Below, piece by piece: positions 54,695 through 63,379 of a stretch of 64,000 nt of DNA. The notes beneath the pieces are model-generated. The model was given only the letters and a program-made list of their open reading frames with translations. It was not told where the DNA came from and did not search any database. A program made the position numbers and the translations under genes. Each line of letters begins with the position of its first letter. Within the stretch, counting starts at the first letter, position 1. Origin of the DNA: Caulobacter vibrioides OR37 (GTDB taxonomy: Bacteria > Pseudomonadota > Alphaproteobacteria > Caulobacterales > Caulobacteraceae); NCBI RefSeq assembly GCF_000372645.1, contig NZ_APMP01000005.1:124001-188000 (forward strand), read 5' to 3'.

Positions 54695-56203
54695 GTGATC
54701 CGCCTCTCCGCATTTTTCCGCCTGACCAGCGCGGGCTGGGCCTTGGTCCGAGCCGACGCCCTGATCCCGCGAGAGGTCGAGCCGCTGCTGCCGCCGTCAG
54801 CGCGCTGGGCGGGACGGTTCCTGCGCCTATTCAGGGGCCCGGCCGCCAAGCGCGGCCGGCCAGGTCAGCGCCTGGCCGCCGTGCTGGAAAAGCAGGGTCC
54901 GGCGGCGATCAAGCTGGGCCAGTTCCTGTCGACCCGGGCCGACATCTTCGGCGCCGCCTTCGCCGACGACCTGGCCCACCTGAAAGACCGCCTGGCGCCG
55001 TTCCCCCTGACGGTCGCCAAGGCCGAGATCGCCCGTAACCTCGGCAAGCCGCTGGGCGAGATCTATGCCGAGATCGGCGAGCCGGTGGCCGCCGCCTCCC
55101 TGGCCCAGGCTCATCCGGCCACGCTGCTGGACGGTCGCAAGGTCGCCGTGAAGGTGCTGCGTCCCGGCGTCGAGCGTCAGGTGCAGCGGGACAGCGCTGT
55201 TCTGCGCCTGGCCGCGCGCCTGGCCGAAACGCTGGCGCCGGCCTCGCGCCGCCTCAAGCCGACCCAGTTCGTCGAGGTGGTGATCCGAGCACTCGACCTG
55301 GAAATGGACCTGCGCTTCGAGGCCGCCGGCTGCGCCGAGCTGGGCGAGGCCATGGCCTTCGACCCCTACATGCGCGCGCCGGGCGTCGTCTGGGAGGGCG
55401 TCGGCAAGCGCGTCCTGACCCTGACCTGGGCCGAGGGCGTCCCCCTCTCCGACCCCGGCGCCCTGGAGCTGCCGGGCCTGGACCGCAAGGCCCTGGCGGA
55501 GAACGTCACGCGCGGCTTCCTGGCCCAGGCCCTGGACCACGGCCTGTTCCACGCCGACCTGCACGAGGGCAATCTGTTCGTCGCCGCGCCCAGCGCGATC
55601 ACGGCCGTCGACTACGGCATCATCGGTCGCCTGGGTCCGGGCGAACGCCGCTACCTGGCTGAAATCCTGTACGGGTTCCTGAACCGCGACTACGCGCGGA
55701 TCGCCAAGATCCATTTCGACGCCGGCTATGTCCCGGCCCACCAGGACATGGACGCCTTCGCCCAGGCCCTGCGCGCCGTCGGCGAGCCGGTCTTCGGCCG
55801 CGACGCGCGCGAGGTGTCGATGGGGCGTCTGCTGGCCCAGCTGTTCGAGATCACCGCCCTGTTCGACATGGCCCTGCGGCCCGAGCTGGTGTTGCTGCAG
55901 AAGACCATGGTCACGGTCGAGGGCGTGGCCCGCCGTATCGACCCCGCCCACGACCTGTGGGCCGCCGCCGACCCGGTGGTGCGCCGCTGGATCGGCCGCG
56001 AGCTCTCGCCCGCCGCCAAGATGCGCGACTTCGCCGAGGAAGCCCTGCGCGCCCTCAAGGCCCTGGCCCGCCTGACCGAAGCCCCACCGTCCGAGCCCCC
56101 GGCCAAGACCGAACGCCCGCGCGCCTGGCCGCTGCTATGGTTCCTGACCGGCGCCGCCACGGCCGGCGCGGCGTTCGCGGCGGGAATGCTGCTGGCGCGG
56201 TGA
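54695..56203 (+). CDS. ubiB: UbiB-family atypical kinase (ubiquinone biosynthesis)
   Basis: This 502-residue ADCK/UbiB protein kinase-like ATPase supports ubiquinone biosynthesis at the inner membrane. Typical segments are GPAAIKLGQFLSTRADIF (KxGQ motif near residues 75-90), EPVAAASLAQAHPATLLDGRKVAVKVLRPG (Ala-rich loop and lysine), HGLFHADLHEGNLFV (near 285-299) and AVDYGIIGRL. The C-terminus carries one or two hydrophobic spans (WPLLWFLTGAATAGAAFAAGMLL). The start is GTG at 54695, eight bases after GAGAGG; no ATG is available. It probably follows ubiE in one transcript. Confidence 0.95.
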   Translation: MIRLSAFFRLTSAGWALVRADALIPREVEPLLPPSARWAGRFLRLFRGPAAKRGRPGQRLAAVLEKQGPAAIKLGQFLSTRADIFGAAFADDLAHLKDRLAPFPLTVAKAEIARNLGKPLGEIYAEIGEPVAAASLAQAHPATLLDGRKVAVKVLRPGVERQVQRDSAVLRLAARLAETLAPASRRLKPTQFVEVVIRALDLEMDLRFEAAGCAELGEAMAFDPYMRAPGVVWEGVGKRVLTLTWAEGVPLSDPGALELPGLDRKALAENVTRGFLAQALDHGLFHADLHEGNLFVAAPSAITAVDYGIIGRLGPGERRYLAEILYGFLNRDYARIAKIHFDAGYVPAHQDMDAFAQALRAVGEPVFGRDAREVSMGRLLAQLFEITALFDMALRPELVLLQKTMVTVEGVARRIDPAHDLWAAADPVVRRWIGRELSPAAKMRDFAEEALRALKALARLTEAPPSEPPAKTERPRAWPLLWFLTGAATAGAAFAAGMLLAR

Positions 56204-56309
56204 CACCCATCGCCAGCTACAAACTTCCCTGACTTTAAGCGACGAGGAAACACCGACGCCAACGCCGGAAGCGGCTGCGGCGATCGTCAACTCGGGGTGG
56301 GGAGCGGAC

Positions 56310-56840
56310 CTAAGCCGTTTGCCTCGTAGACGGCGCGCTAGCGACGAGAACAAGAATCCTCTCGCGCAGCGCCCAAGCGCCTATGATGGAGAAGAAGAGG
56401 AACACTGCGGTTCCACCTATCTTGCCTATAGGCGCGCCCTTACCGCTGAGCGCGATCTCAAAAGCCTCAGCTGCCTTCCAGACGCAGGCTATAAACAAGA
56501 CGCCGCTAGCGAACCGCAAAAGCATCGCCGGGATGCCTTCACTGCCTGTCGAATTGTCTCCGAGTAGCAACTTGCCTGCGGCCAGCAGAAGGGGCGTCAA
56601 GAGGAACGCGATAGTCCATTTCGCCGTGGCGCCCACCTGCACCGACGCGACGGCGTAGATGGACCAGAGCCAAAGAAAACCCAAAGCGACGAACGCGAAA
56701 AAGATCACAGCGATGAATGCCCGATAGGCAAGCGGGTCATCAGTGCTAGCAGTGAAGACGCTGAAGAAAAGCGAGCCCGCGACAGTGACGATGGTGAGAA
56801 GCGCGGGGTGGATTGACGCTATGCGTTTCTCAAAGCTCAT
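56310..56840 (-). CDS. Hypothetical membrane protein, atypical composition
   Basis: I do not recognise this 176-residue protein. It has about four hydrophobic spans (near residues 12-27, 39-64, 77-92 and 136-157) and a short basic/Ser/Thr C-terminus. Its codons are noticeably less GC-rich than those of the flanking ubiB and coaBC genes, and the 56204-56309 and 56841-56949 flanks are likewise A/T-richer. Such composition suggests recent acquisition. No motif hints at function. The start MSFEKRIASIH at 56840 is the only good ATG. Confidence 0.65.
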   Translation of the reverse strand: MSFEKRIASIHPALLTIVTVAGSLFFSVFTASTDDPLAYRAFIAVIFFAFVALGFLWLWSIYAVASVQVGATAKWTIAFLLTPLLLAAGKLLLGDNSTGSEGIPAMLLRFASGVLFIACVWKAAEAFEIALSGKGAPIGKIGGTAVFLFFSIIGAWALRERILVLVASAPSTRQTA

Positions 56841-56949
56841 GGTTGCTCCCGTTTGCGTTACCGATAGCCGACATAAGCAGGGTCAGACTAGGGTCGCTAA
56901 CGCCCTTCAGTTCAGCGCCGACAAGCGGACCGCTACGCAGTGCCCCCCC

Positions 56950-57516
56950 CTATCCCTCCGCCTCGTCCCGCTTCTTGGCCGCCGAGGCGCGCTTGTTCTC
57001 GCGGTCCTTCTGCTCGTCCCAGTACGAGGCGCCCTCGTCGGGCTTGAACATCGTGCGCGGCGCGCCGTCGCGAGAGACCACCGCGAAGACATTGCCCTTG
57101 GGATCGTAGATCAGCAGGTCGCCATTGGCCCGCTTCAGGGTCTGGGCGCCCTTGGGCGGGTCGCTGACGAAGGCGTGCACCTTGGCGACATAGTCGTCGG
57201 TCGATTTGGCGCCGAAGGTCGCGCCGTTGCGTTCGAACGAGCGCTGGGCGTTCTCCTCGGCCGAGCGGGTGCGGTTGGCGGCCCAATAGGGCTTGCCCGC
57301 CACCAGCTTCACCGGCGCGTCGCGCGGATCGCTTCGACGGCTTCGTTCGCCGCCGCCAGTTTCCGTCGAGGCCGCGCCGCCGGGTTCGGAGCGCGTCTCG
57401 GCGCGGTCCCCGCCCTTGGGCGCCTTGACCGCCGAAGCCCCGCTGTCACAGCCCGCCAGCGTGGCCGCCGCCAGGATCGCCAAGCCGGCGAGCGCGAAAT
57501 GTCGAACAACCTTCAT
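56950..57516 (-). CDS. Lipoprotein with polymorphic-toxin-like C-terminal segment
   Basis: This is a 188-residue protein. Residues 1-23 form a lipoprotein signal peptide with lipobox LAGC (MKVVRHFALAGLAILAAATLAGC). A low-complexity Gly/Arg/Glu-rich linker (to about residue 70) follows. The C-terminal part (near 105-170) reads YVAKVHAFVSDPPKGAQ, NGDLLIYDPKGNVFAVVSRDG and APRTMFKPDEG. From memory this pattern (AHxF..PP.G..NGD..YDP..NxFxV...GxPRTxFxP) resembles the C-terminal modules of some contact-dependent inhibition and other polymorphic toxins. No immunity gene is obvious. It is divergent from coaBC. Confidence 0.7.
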   Translation of the reverse strand: MKVVRHFALAGLAILAAATLAGCDSGASAVKAPKGGDRAETRSEPGGAASTETGGGERSRRSDPRDAPVKLVAGKPYWAANRTRSAEENAQRSFERNGATFGAKSTDDYVAKVHAFVSDPPKGAQTLKRANGDLLIYDPKGNVFAVVSRDGAPRTMFKPDEGASYWDEQKDRENKRASAAKKRDEAEG

Positions 57517-57670
57517 GATCGTATCCGCCCCATAACTCTACCTGGACGTTTATTGAACGAAAGTGGAACGAGAGTCGAGTCCTTATCTTCAAGGCGGCTT
57601 TCCTCTGGCGTTGAGGCCCAAGCATGGGCATGTGCTGGACGGAACGAAACACGAGCCAGCGGAGCGCGAC

Positions 57671-58882
57671 GTGAGCGGCAAGACCTCGAACGACAGGCGG
57701 GTTCTCCTGATCGTCGGCGGCGGCGTGGCGGCCTACAAGGCGCTGCCGCTGATCCGGCTGCTGCGCAAGGCCGGCGTCGGCGTGCGGCCGATCCTGACCA
57801 AGGCGGGCGCGGAATTCGTGACGCCCCTGTCCCTGGCCGCGCTCGCCGAGGACAAGGTCTACCAGGAGCTCTTCTCGCTGACCGACGAGCACGAGATGGG
57901 CCATATCGAGCTGTCGCGCTCGGCCGACCTGATCGTCGTGGTCCCCGCGACGGCCGACCTGATCGCCAAGGCGGCCAACGGCCTGGCCGGCGACCTGGCC
58001 TCCACCACCCTGCTGGCCACCGACAAGCCGGTGCTGATGGCCCCGGCGATGAACGTTCGGATGTGGCTGCACCCGGCCACCCAGCGCAACATCGCGACCC
58101 TGAAGGCCGACGGCGTCGCCTTCGTCGGACCGGACGACGGCGCCATGGCCTGCGGCGAGTTCGGACCCGGCCGCCTGGCCGAGCCGGAAGAGATCTTCGC
58201 GGCGATCATCGCGCTGCTGGAAGGCCCCGCCGCGCGCCCACTGACCGGCAAACGCGCCCTGGTCACGGCGGGCCCGACCTTCGAGCCGATCGACCCGGTG
58301 CGCGGGATCACCAACCGCTCCAGCGGCAAGCAGGGCTTCGCGATCGCCGAGGCCCTGGCCAAGCTCGGCGCCGAGGTGACCCTGGTGGCCGGACCCGTCG
58401 CCCTGCCGACCCCCGCGGGCGTCAAGCGCGTGGACGTCGAGACCGCCCGCCAGATGCTGGCCGCCAGCCAGGCCGCCCTGCCCGCCGATGTCGGCGTCTT
58501 CGTGGCCGCCGTCGCCGACTGGCGCGTGGACGAGGCGTTCGGAACCAAGCTGAAGAAGGAAAAGGGCGGCCCGCCGGCCCTGACCTTCGTCGAGAACCCC
58601 GACATCCTGGCGACGCTGTCCGCCACGGGTCCAAACCGGCCCAAGCTGGTCATCGGCTTCGCGGCCGAGACCGACCATGTCGAGGACCACGCCCGCGCCA
58701 AGCTGGCGCGCAAGGGCTGCGACTGGATCATCGCCAACGACGTCACCGAGCCCGGCGTGATGGGCGGGGGCGAGAACGCCGTGCTGTTGGTGACCAAGGA
58801 CAGTGTCGAGCGCTGGGACCGGGCGGCCAAGGATCAGGTGGCGGCGCGGATCGCCCAGCGGATCGCCGCCGCGCTCGCTTAA
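57671..58882 (+). CDS. coaBC: Bifunctional phosphopantothenoylcysteine decarboxylase/phosphopantothenate-cysteine ligase
   Basis: This 403-residue bifunctional enzyme carries out two steps of coenzyme A synthesis. The N-terminal flavoprotein half (CoaC) has RRVLLIVGGGVAAYKALPLIRLLRK, the active-site HELSR-type segment GHIELSRSADLIVVVPATADLIAK (near residue 75), and APAMNVRMW with catalytic Cys region AMACGEFGPGRLAEP. The C-terminal CoaB half starts LVTAGPTFEPIDPVRGITNRSSGKQG (near 200-225) and includes FAAETDHVEDHARAKLARKGCDWIIANDV. I chose the GTG at 57671 (GGAG six bases upstream); another GTG lies at 57563. Confidence 0.95.
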   Translation: MSGKTSNDRRVLLIVGGGVAAYKALPLIRLLRKAGVGVRPILTKAGAEFVTPLSLAALAEDKVYQELFSLTDEHEMGHIELSRSADLIVVVPATADLIAKAANGLAGDLASTTLLATDKPVLMAPAMNVRMWLHPATQRNIATLKADGVAFVGPDDGAMACGEFGPGRLAEPEEIFAAIIALLEGPAARPLTGKRALVTAGPTFEPIDPVRGITNRSSGKQGFAIAEALAKLGAEVTLVAGPVALPTPAGVKRVDVETARQMLAASQAALPADVGVFVAAVADWRVDEAFGTKLKKEKGGPPALTFVENPDILATLSATGPNRPKLVIGFAAETDHVEDHARAKLARKGCDWIIANDVTEPGVMGGGENAVLLVTKDSVERWDRAAKDQVAARIAQRIAAALA

Positions 58883-58948
58883 GGGGCCCTGGCCCGAGGC
58901 CCGGCAAATCAGCTAAAGCCGGGCGGCTCTTCAGAAGGATCCGCCCGC

Positions 58949-59416
58949 ATGTCCGCCATCCCCGCCGGCCTCGTCATCCGCTTCAAGCGCTGGGAAGGCA
59001 ATCCCGACCTGCCGGTCCCGGCCTACGCCTCGAGCGGCGCGGCGGGCTTCGACCTGCGCGCGGCGGCGCCCGAGGGCGAGACCCTGGTTCTCAAGCCTGG
59101 CGCGCGGGCCATGGTCCCGACCGGCTTCTCGGTGGCGATCCCGGACGGTTACGAGATGCAGGTGCGCCCACGCTCGGGCCTGGCCTTCAAGAACGGCGTC
59201 ACCGTGGTCAACGCGCCGGGCACCGTCGACAGCGACTATCGCGGCCAGGTCTGCGTGCTGCTGATCAATCTGGGCGAGGAGGACTTCGCCATCCGTCGGG
59301 GCGACCGCATCGCCCAGGGGATCATCGCGGCCGCGCCGCAATGGCCGCTGGTCGAGGTCGATGACCTGGACGCGACGGAGCGCGGCGCGGGCGGGTTCGG
59401 CTCGACGGGCGTTTAG
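58949..59416 (+). CDS. dut: Deoxyuridine 5'-triphosphate nucleotidohydrolase
   Basis: This 155-residue trimeric dUTPase keeps uracil out of DNA and supplies dUMP. The five motifs are in order: AAGFDLRAA (motif 1, near residue 30), [12 protein letters not shown] (motif 2/3, near 72-83), [22 protein letters not shown] (motif 3, near 84-105), [10 protein letters not shown] (motif 4, near 115-124) and [10 protein letters not shown] (motif 5, residues 145-154). Length is normal. It follows coaBC by 66 bp on the same strand and overlaps by four bases with the convergent 50-residue gene. Confidence 0.97.
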   Translation: MSAIPAGLVIRFKRWEGNPDLPVPAYASSGAAGFDLRAAAPEGETLVLKPGARAMVPTGFSVAIPDGYEMQVRPRSGLAFKNGVTVVNAPGTVDSDYRGQVCVLLINLGEEDFAIRRGDRIAQGIIAAAPQWPLVEVDDLDATERGAGGFGSTGV

Positions 59417-59565
59417 AGGTTCGCCACTGGGCGGATCGCGTGGGGGACCAGCATCAGGTAACCCCCAAAGCCGGTGGCGAAGGCGGCGGCCGCCAGCCAA
59501 AGCACCGGACGGATGATGTCCATCGTCGACGCCGGCGCCTCGCCCAAGGACGGTTGAGCCTTCAT
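59413..59565 (-). CDS. 50-residue single-span membrane protein
   Basis: This is a short protein: a polar N-terminus ([20 protein letters not shown]) followed by one hydrophobic span ([20 protein letters not shown]) and the end [11 protein letters not shown] strong AGGAGG ribosome binding site lies six bases upstream of the ATG at 59565, and the frame shows protein-like composition. It is convergent with dut and overlaps its last four bases. Its function is unknown; small single-span proteins often regulate membrane enzymes. The frame extends 32 codons upstream without a ribosome binding site. Confidence 0.6.
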   Translation of the reverse strand: MKAQPSLGEAPASTMDIIRPVLWLAAAAFATGFGGYLMLVPHAIRPVANL

Positions 59566-59718
59566 CGGAACCTCCTGTGACCATGACGGAACCGGCGCGA
59601 ACAGGCGCCTTAGGAGATACGCGCTCGCGGCCGTGGGGTTGCGGTCGGGAAGCGGACCCACTGTGTCGTGATTCCGACAGAAGAGGGAATTGCGACCCGC
59701 TGTCGCGGACCGGCGCCT

Positions 59719-59770
59719 AGAGCCCTTTCCGATCTGATTGATCCAATCAGATCGGATAAAAAGGGGCTCT
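59719..59770. repeat. AGAGC-bounded hairpin repeat, copy 3a
   Basis: Outer arms AGAGCCCTTTCCG and the matching GGGGCTCT side enclose the perfect inverted repeat GATCTGATTG-ATC-CAATCAGATC (59731-59753). The stretch from 59566 to 59966 has no gene; it consists of this element, copy 3b and flanking sequence with nothing else recognised. Confidence 0.75.
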
Positions 59771-59783
59771 AAATCAAAAGTTT

Positions 59784-59833
59784 AGAGCATTTTTCGATCC
59801 GATAACCGTTTCACACTTATCGGAAAATGCTCT
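59784..59833. repeat. AGAGC-bounded hairpin repeat, copy 3b
   Basis: AGAGCATTTTTCG...CCGATAA (59784-59805) pairs with TTATCGGAAAATGCTCT (59817-59833). Like copies 2a and 2b, it follows its partner by about 13 bases, giving two hairpins in tandem. Confidence 0.75.
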
Positions 59834-59966
59834 AATCCGTGCAGCCAGAGACCCCCGCGGCCCAGGCATTGATTTATGGACGAACCCGTCCATTTATCCC
59901 TTGAAGCGCACGGCCGACGTCGATATCCGGCGCGTTGCCGCGCTTCGCGGAACAGGGGGTCGGATC

Positions 59967-61070
59967 ATGGCGGCGTCAGACAGGAAGAAGCTGGTTCCGA
60001 TGCTCGCGGGCGGCGTCGCGGTCATCGCCGTGGCCACGGGCGGAACCCTGTGGTTCCTCGACAAGCAGCACTACGAAAGCACCGACAACGCCTTCGTCGA
60101 GGCCGACACCGTCCAGGTCAGCCCCCAGGTCAGCGGTTACGTGGCCGAGGTTCTGGTCGCAGACAACCAGCGGGTCGAGCCCGGCCAGGTGCTGGCCAAG
60201 ATCGATCCGTCGACCTTCCAGGCCCGTTTGGACCAAGCCATCGCCAACGCCGGCGCCGCCGACGCGGCCGTCCGCGCCATCGACGACAAGAGCAATTTGG
60301 AACAGGCGATGATCGCCCAGCGGGTCGCCGGCGTGACGAGCGCCCAGGCCGACGCCGGACGCGCAAAGGCCGATCTCGACCGCTACGACGCCCTGGCCCG
60401 GCAGGGCTGGGTTTCGCAGCAGAAGGTCCAGACCACGCGCGCGGCCGCGACCCAGTCCGCCGCCGGCGTCTCCAGCGCCCAGGCCGCGCTGGAGGCCGAA
60501 AAACGGGCCGCCCAGTCGCTGGGCTCGGCCAAGGCCCAGGCCGTGGCTCAGGCCGCCGCCGCCCATGCCGCCGTCGAGGCCGCCAAGCTCGATCTCGAGC
60601 GCACCGTGATCAAGGCCCCGGTCGCCGGGGTGGTCGGCGCGCGCTCGGTCCGCCCGGGCCAGCTGGTTCAGCCCGGCGTCGCGCTGATGTCGGTCGTGCC
60701 GCTGGGCCAGGCCTATGTCGTGGCCAACTTCAAGGAGACCCAGGTCGCCCGGATCCGGGTCGGCCAGCGCGTCGAGTTGAAGGCCGACGCCTTCGGCAAA
60801 CAGAAGATCGTCGGCAAGGTCGACAGCTTCGCCCCGGCCACCGGCCAGGAGTTCGCGCTGATCCCGGTCGAGAACGCGGTCGGCAACTTTACCAAGATCA
60901 CCCAGCGCCTGCCGGTCAAGATCGTCGTCGACCGCGGCCAGTTGGGCGCGGCGTTGCGCCCGGGGCTGTCGGTCGAGGTCAAGGTCGACGTCCGCGACCG
61001 CTCGGGCCCCTCGTTCGCCGAGGCCGGCCAGATCGCTCCGCGCGTCGCCCGCCAGGGCGTGGACCGCTAA
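59967..61070 (+). CDS. HlyD-family membrane fusion protein (EmrA-like)
   Basis: This 367-residue periplasmic adaptor of a tripartite multidrug efflux pump has an N-terminal anchor (LVPMLAGGVAVIAVATGGTLWFL), then a biotinyl-lipoyl half (ESTDNAFVEADTVQVSPQVSGYVAEVLVADNQRVEPGQVLAKIDP), a long alpha-helical hairpin (residues about 85-215), the second lipoyl half (LERTVIKAPVAGVVGARSVRPGQLVQPG) and a beta-barrel. This is the EmrA order. The ATG at 59967 is taken; a TTG 22 codons upstream is in frame. It is 13 bp before the MFS partner gene, so they form an operon. Confidence 0.92.
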   Translation: MAASDRKKLVPMLAGGVAVIAVATGGTLWFLDKQHYESTDNAFVEADTVQVSPQVSGYVAEVLVADNQRVEPGQVLAKIDPSTFQARLDQAIANAGAADAAVRAIDDKSNLEQAMIAQRVAGVTSAQADAGRAKADLDRYDALARQGWVSQQKVQTTRAAATQSAAGVSSAQAALEAEKRAAQSLGSAKAQAVAQAAAAHAAVEAAKLDLERTVIKAPVAGVVGARSVRPGQLVQPGVALMSVVPLGQAYVVANFKETQVARIRVGQRVELKADAFGKQKIVGKVDSFAPATGQEFALIPVENAVGNFTKITQRLPVKIVVDRGQLGAALRPGLSVEVKVDVRDRSGPSFAEAGQIAPRVARQGVDR

Positions 61071-61082
61071 GGCGGACCGGCC

Positions 61083-62717
61083 ATGACGGACGCCGCTCCC
61101 CCCGCTGACGGCGCGCCGAACGGACCACCGGCGCGATCCGCTCCCGTCCGGCCGGCCGGCGCGGCGAGCGCGCCGGCCCAGGTGAACTGGACCAAGCTGT
61201 TCCTTGGCTTCGGAGCCATGGTCATCGGCCAGTTCATGGCCATCCTGGACATCCAGATCGTCGCGGCCTCGCTGCCCCAGATCCAGGCCGGCGTCGGCGC
61301 CAGCACCGATCAGGTCAGCTGGATCCAGACCGCCTATCTGATCCCCGAGGTCGTGATGATCCCGCTGTCGGGGTACCTGTCGCGGCTATGGGGCACCCAG
61401 AGGCTCTATCTGGCCTCGTGCCTGGGCTTCATCGTCATGAGCGTGCTGACGGGCCTCAGCTCATCGATCGACATGATGATCCTGACCCGCGCCCTTCAGG
61501 GCTTCATTGGCGGCGCGATGATCCCGACGGTCTTCGCCACCGCCTTTACCGCCTTCCCGCCCGAACGGCGGGTGACCGCCAGCGTGATCATGGGGCTGAT
61601 CGTCACCCTGGCCCCGACCGTCGGCCCCACCCTGGGCGGCCATCTGACCGAGGCGCTGAGCTGGCGCTGGCTGTTCTTCATCAACGTGCCGACCGGCCTC
61701 CTCGTGCTGTTCGGCGTGGCCCGTTGGGGCGATTTCGACAAGGGCGACCCCAGCTTGGCCAAGGGCTTCGACTGGTTTGGCCTGATCGTCATGGCGATTT
61801 TCCTGATGAGCATGCAGTACGTGCTTGAGGAAGGCGCCAAGGACGACTGGTTCGACGACGCCGGCATCCTGTGGCTGACCGTGGTGGCGGTTCTGGGCGG
61901 TGTGACCTTCATCTGGCGCCAGCTGACCTACAAAAATCCGATCGTCGAGCTGCGGGCCTTCGCCAACCGCAACTTCACCGTCGGCGTAATGATGACCGCC
62001 GTCTCGGGCGCCAGCCTGTTCGGCGGCACCTTCCTGCTGCCGCAGTTTCTGGGCCGGGTGCGCCACTATTCCGCGTCGGAGGTTGGCACGACGATGATCG
62101 TCTCGGGCCTGTCGATGTTCGCCACCGGCCCGCTGGCCGGCCGCCTGGTGCGCAAGATGGACCCCCGCGCACCGATGTGCATCGGCTTCGCGCTGGCCGG
62201 CTTTGGCATGTACATGGCCCATGGCGTGACCAAGGACTGGGGTTTCTGGGAATTCGCGGGCGTCCAGGCGTGCCGGGGCGTCGGCGTGATGATCGCCATG
62301 ATCGCCACCCAACAGATCACCATGAGCACCCTGCCCCCCCAGATGATCAAGAACGCGTCGGGCCTGGTGAACCTGTCGCGCAACACCGGCGGCGCCATCG
62401 GTCTGGCCTTGCTGGCGACCTCGATCACGCAGCAGACCGCGCTGTACTACAACGACCTGACCTCCAAGCTGACCCAGGGCGGCGCCGCGGCGGGCATGAT
62501 GGCGGGCCTCGGCGAGCGGATGACGCAGCTGGGCGTCGTCGATCCGAGCGGCGCGGCGCGCAAGGCGATCGGGGGGATGCTGCAACAGCAGGCGACGGTG
62601 CTGGCGTTCGGCGACAGCTTCACGGTGCTGGCCATCGGCTGCTTCATCGCGGCCGGCGTGTCGCTGCTGGCCGCGCCGGTCAAGAACGCCCCGCCACCCC
62701 CTTCGGACGCCCACTGA
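61083..62717 (+). CDS. DHA2-family MFS drug transporter (EmrB-like)
   Basis: This 544-residue drug/proton antiporter has about 14 transmembrane spans. Motifs are the DHA2 N-terminal segment GQFMAILDIQIVAASLPQIQAGVGASTDQVSWIQTAYLIPEVVMIPLSGYLSRLWG (residues about 50-105, with motif D and motif A) and GPTLGGHLTEALSWRWLFFINVPTGL (motif C, near 180). With the EmrA-like partner it exports lipophilic compounds through an outer-membrane channel. Its stop codon overlaps the TetR start (TGATG). Confidence 0.94.
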   Translation: MTDAAPPADGAPNGPPARSAPVRPAGAASAPAQVNWTKLFLGFGAMVIGQFMAILDIQIVAASLPQIQAGVGASTDQVSWIQTAYLIPEVVMIPLSGYLSRLWGTQRLYLASCLGFIVMSVLTGLSSSIDMMILTRALQGFIGGAMIPTVFATAFTAFPPERRVTASVIMGLIVTLAPTVGPTLGGHLTEALSWRWLFFINVPTGLLVLFGVARWGDFDKGDPSLAKGFDWFGLIVMAIFLMSMQYVLEEGAKDDWFDDAGILWLTVVAVLGGVTFIWRQLTYKNPIVELRAFANRNFTVGVMMTAVSGASLFGGTFLLPQFLGRVRHYSASEVGTTMIVSGLSMFATGPLAGRLVRKMDPRAPMCIGFALAGFGMYMAHGVTKDWGFWEFAGVQACRGVGVMIAMIATQQITMSTLPPQMIKNASGLVNLSRNTGGAIGLALLATSITQQTALYYNDLTSKLTQGGAAAGMMAGLGERMTQLGVVDPSGAARKAIGGMLQQQATVLAFGDSFTVLAIGCFIAAGVSLLAAPVKNAPPPPSDAH

Positions 62718-63325
62718 TGCCGCGCGTCCCCGGACAGATCGACCAGGCCAAGACCGAGGCCATCCTAGACGCCGCCGTCGAGGTGATCGGAGAGCGAGGC
62801 CTGGCCGCCCCGATGGAGGCGATCGCCCGCCGCGCCGGGGTCTCCAAGCAGACGGTCTATAATCACTACGGCTCCAAGGCCGAGCTGATGCGGGCTCTGA
62901 TGCAACGGCGCGTGGAAGCGATCACCGCGCCGCTCCGCGAGCCTGGCGCGGTCGAAAATCCGGCCGAGGCGCTGGAGGCCTACGCCCGCTCGGTGTTGGA
63001 GACGGTGATCACCACCAAGCGTTATTCGATGATGCGGGTGATCATCCTGGGCTCGGGCGAACTCCCCGACGTGGCCAAGGAGGTCTATGAGGCCGGTCCC
63101 CTCAGCGCCCGGCGCCAACTGGCCGCGTTCCTGAAGACCGAGACCGAGCTGGGCCGCCTGAAGGTCGAAGACTTCGACCAGGCCGCCGAGTTCTTTTCCG
63201 GCATGGTCATGGGCCACAGCCAGCTACGGTCACTGCTGCGGCTGCCTTCCGAAAAGACCCAGGAAGAGTACGGCCGACTCGCGAAGGAGGCGGCCGCCCG
63301 TTTCATGAAGGCCTATGCGCCGTAG
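62717..63325 (+). CDS. TetR-family repressor of the efflux operon
   Basis: This is a 202-residue regulator. The N-terminal helix-turn-helix reads TEAILDAAVEVIGERGLAAPMEAIARRAGVSKQTVYNHYGSKAELMRALM (residues about 12-61), and a ligand-binding C-terminal domain of the AefR/TetR_C type follows. The ATG overlaps the stop of the MFS gene (TGATG), so it is third in the emrAB-like operon and probably represses it from a promoter in the 59566-59966 gap, where the two hairpin repeats lie. A REP-like hairpin follows the gene. Confidence 0.92.
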   Translation: MPRVPGQIDQAKTEAILDAAVEVIGERGLAAPMEAIARRAGVSKQTVYNHYGSKAELMRALMQRRVEAITAPLREPGAVENPAEALEAYARSVLETVITTKRYSMMRVIILGSGELPDVAKEVYEAGPLSARRQLAAFLKTETELGRLKVEDFDQAAEFFSGMVMGHSQLRSLLRLPSEKTQEEYGRLAKEAAARFMKAYAP

Positions 63326-63334
63326 CCGAGCCGC

Positions 63335-63363
63335 CCTCGTCCTTCGGCAAGCTCAGGACGAGG
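63335..63363. repeat. CCTTCGGCAAGCTCAGGACGA-type REP hairpin
   Basis: Perfect 9-bp arms (CCTCGTCCT at 63335-63343 and AGGACGAGG at 63355-63363) enclose an 11-base loop TCGGCAAGCTC. This is a palindromic repeat seen widely in high-GC proteobacteria. It sits between the convergent TetR and fabI genes and may end both transcripts. Confidence 0.75.
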
Positions 63364-63379
63364 CTTCGGTCCCGAAGGC

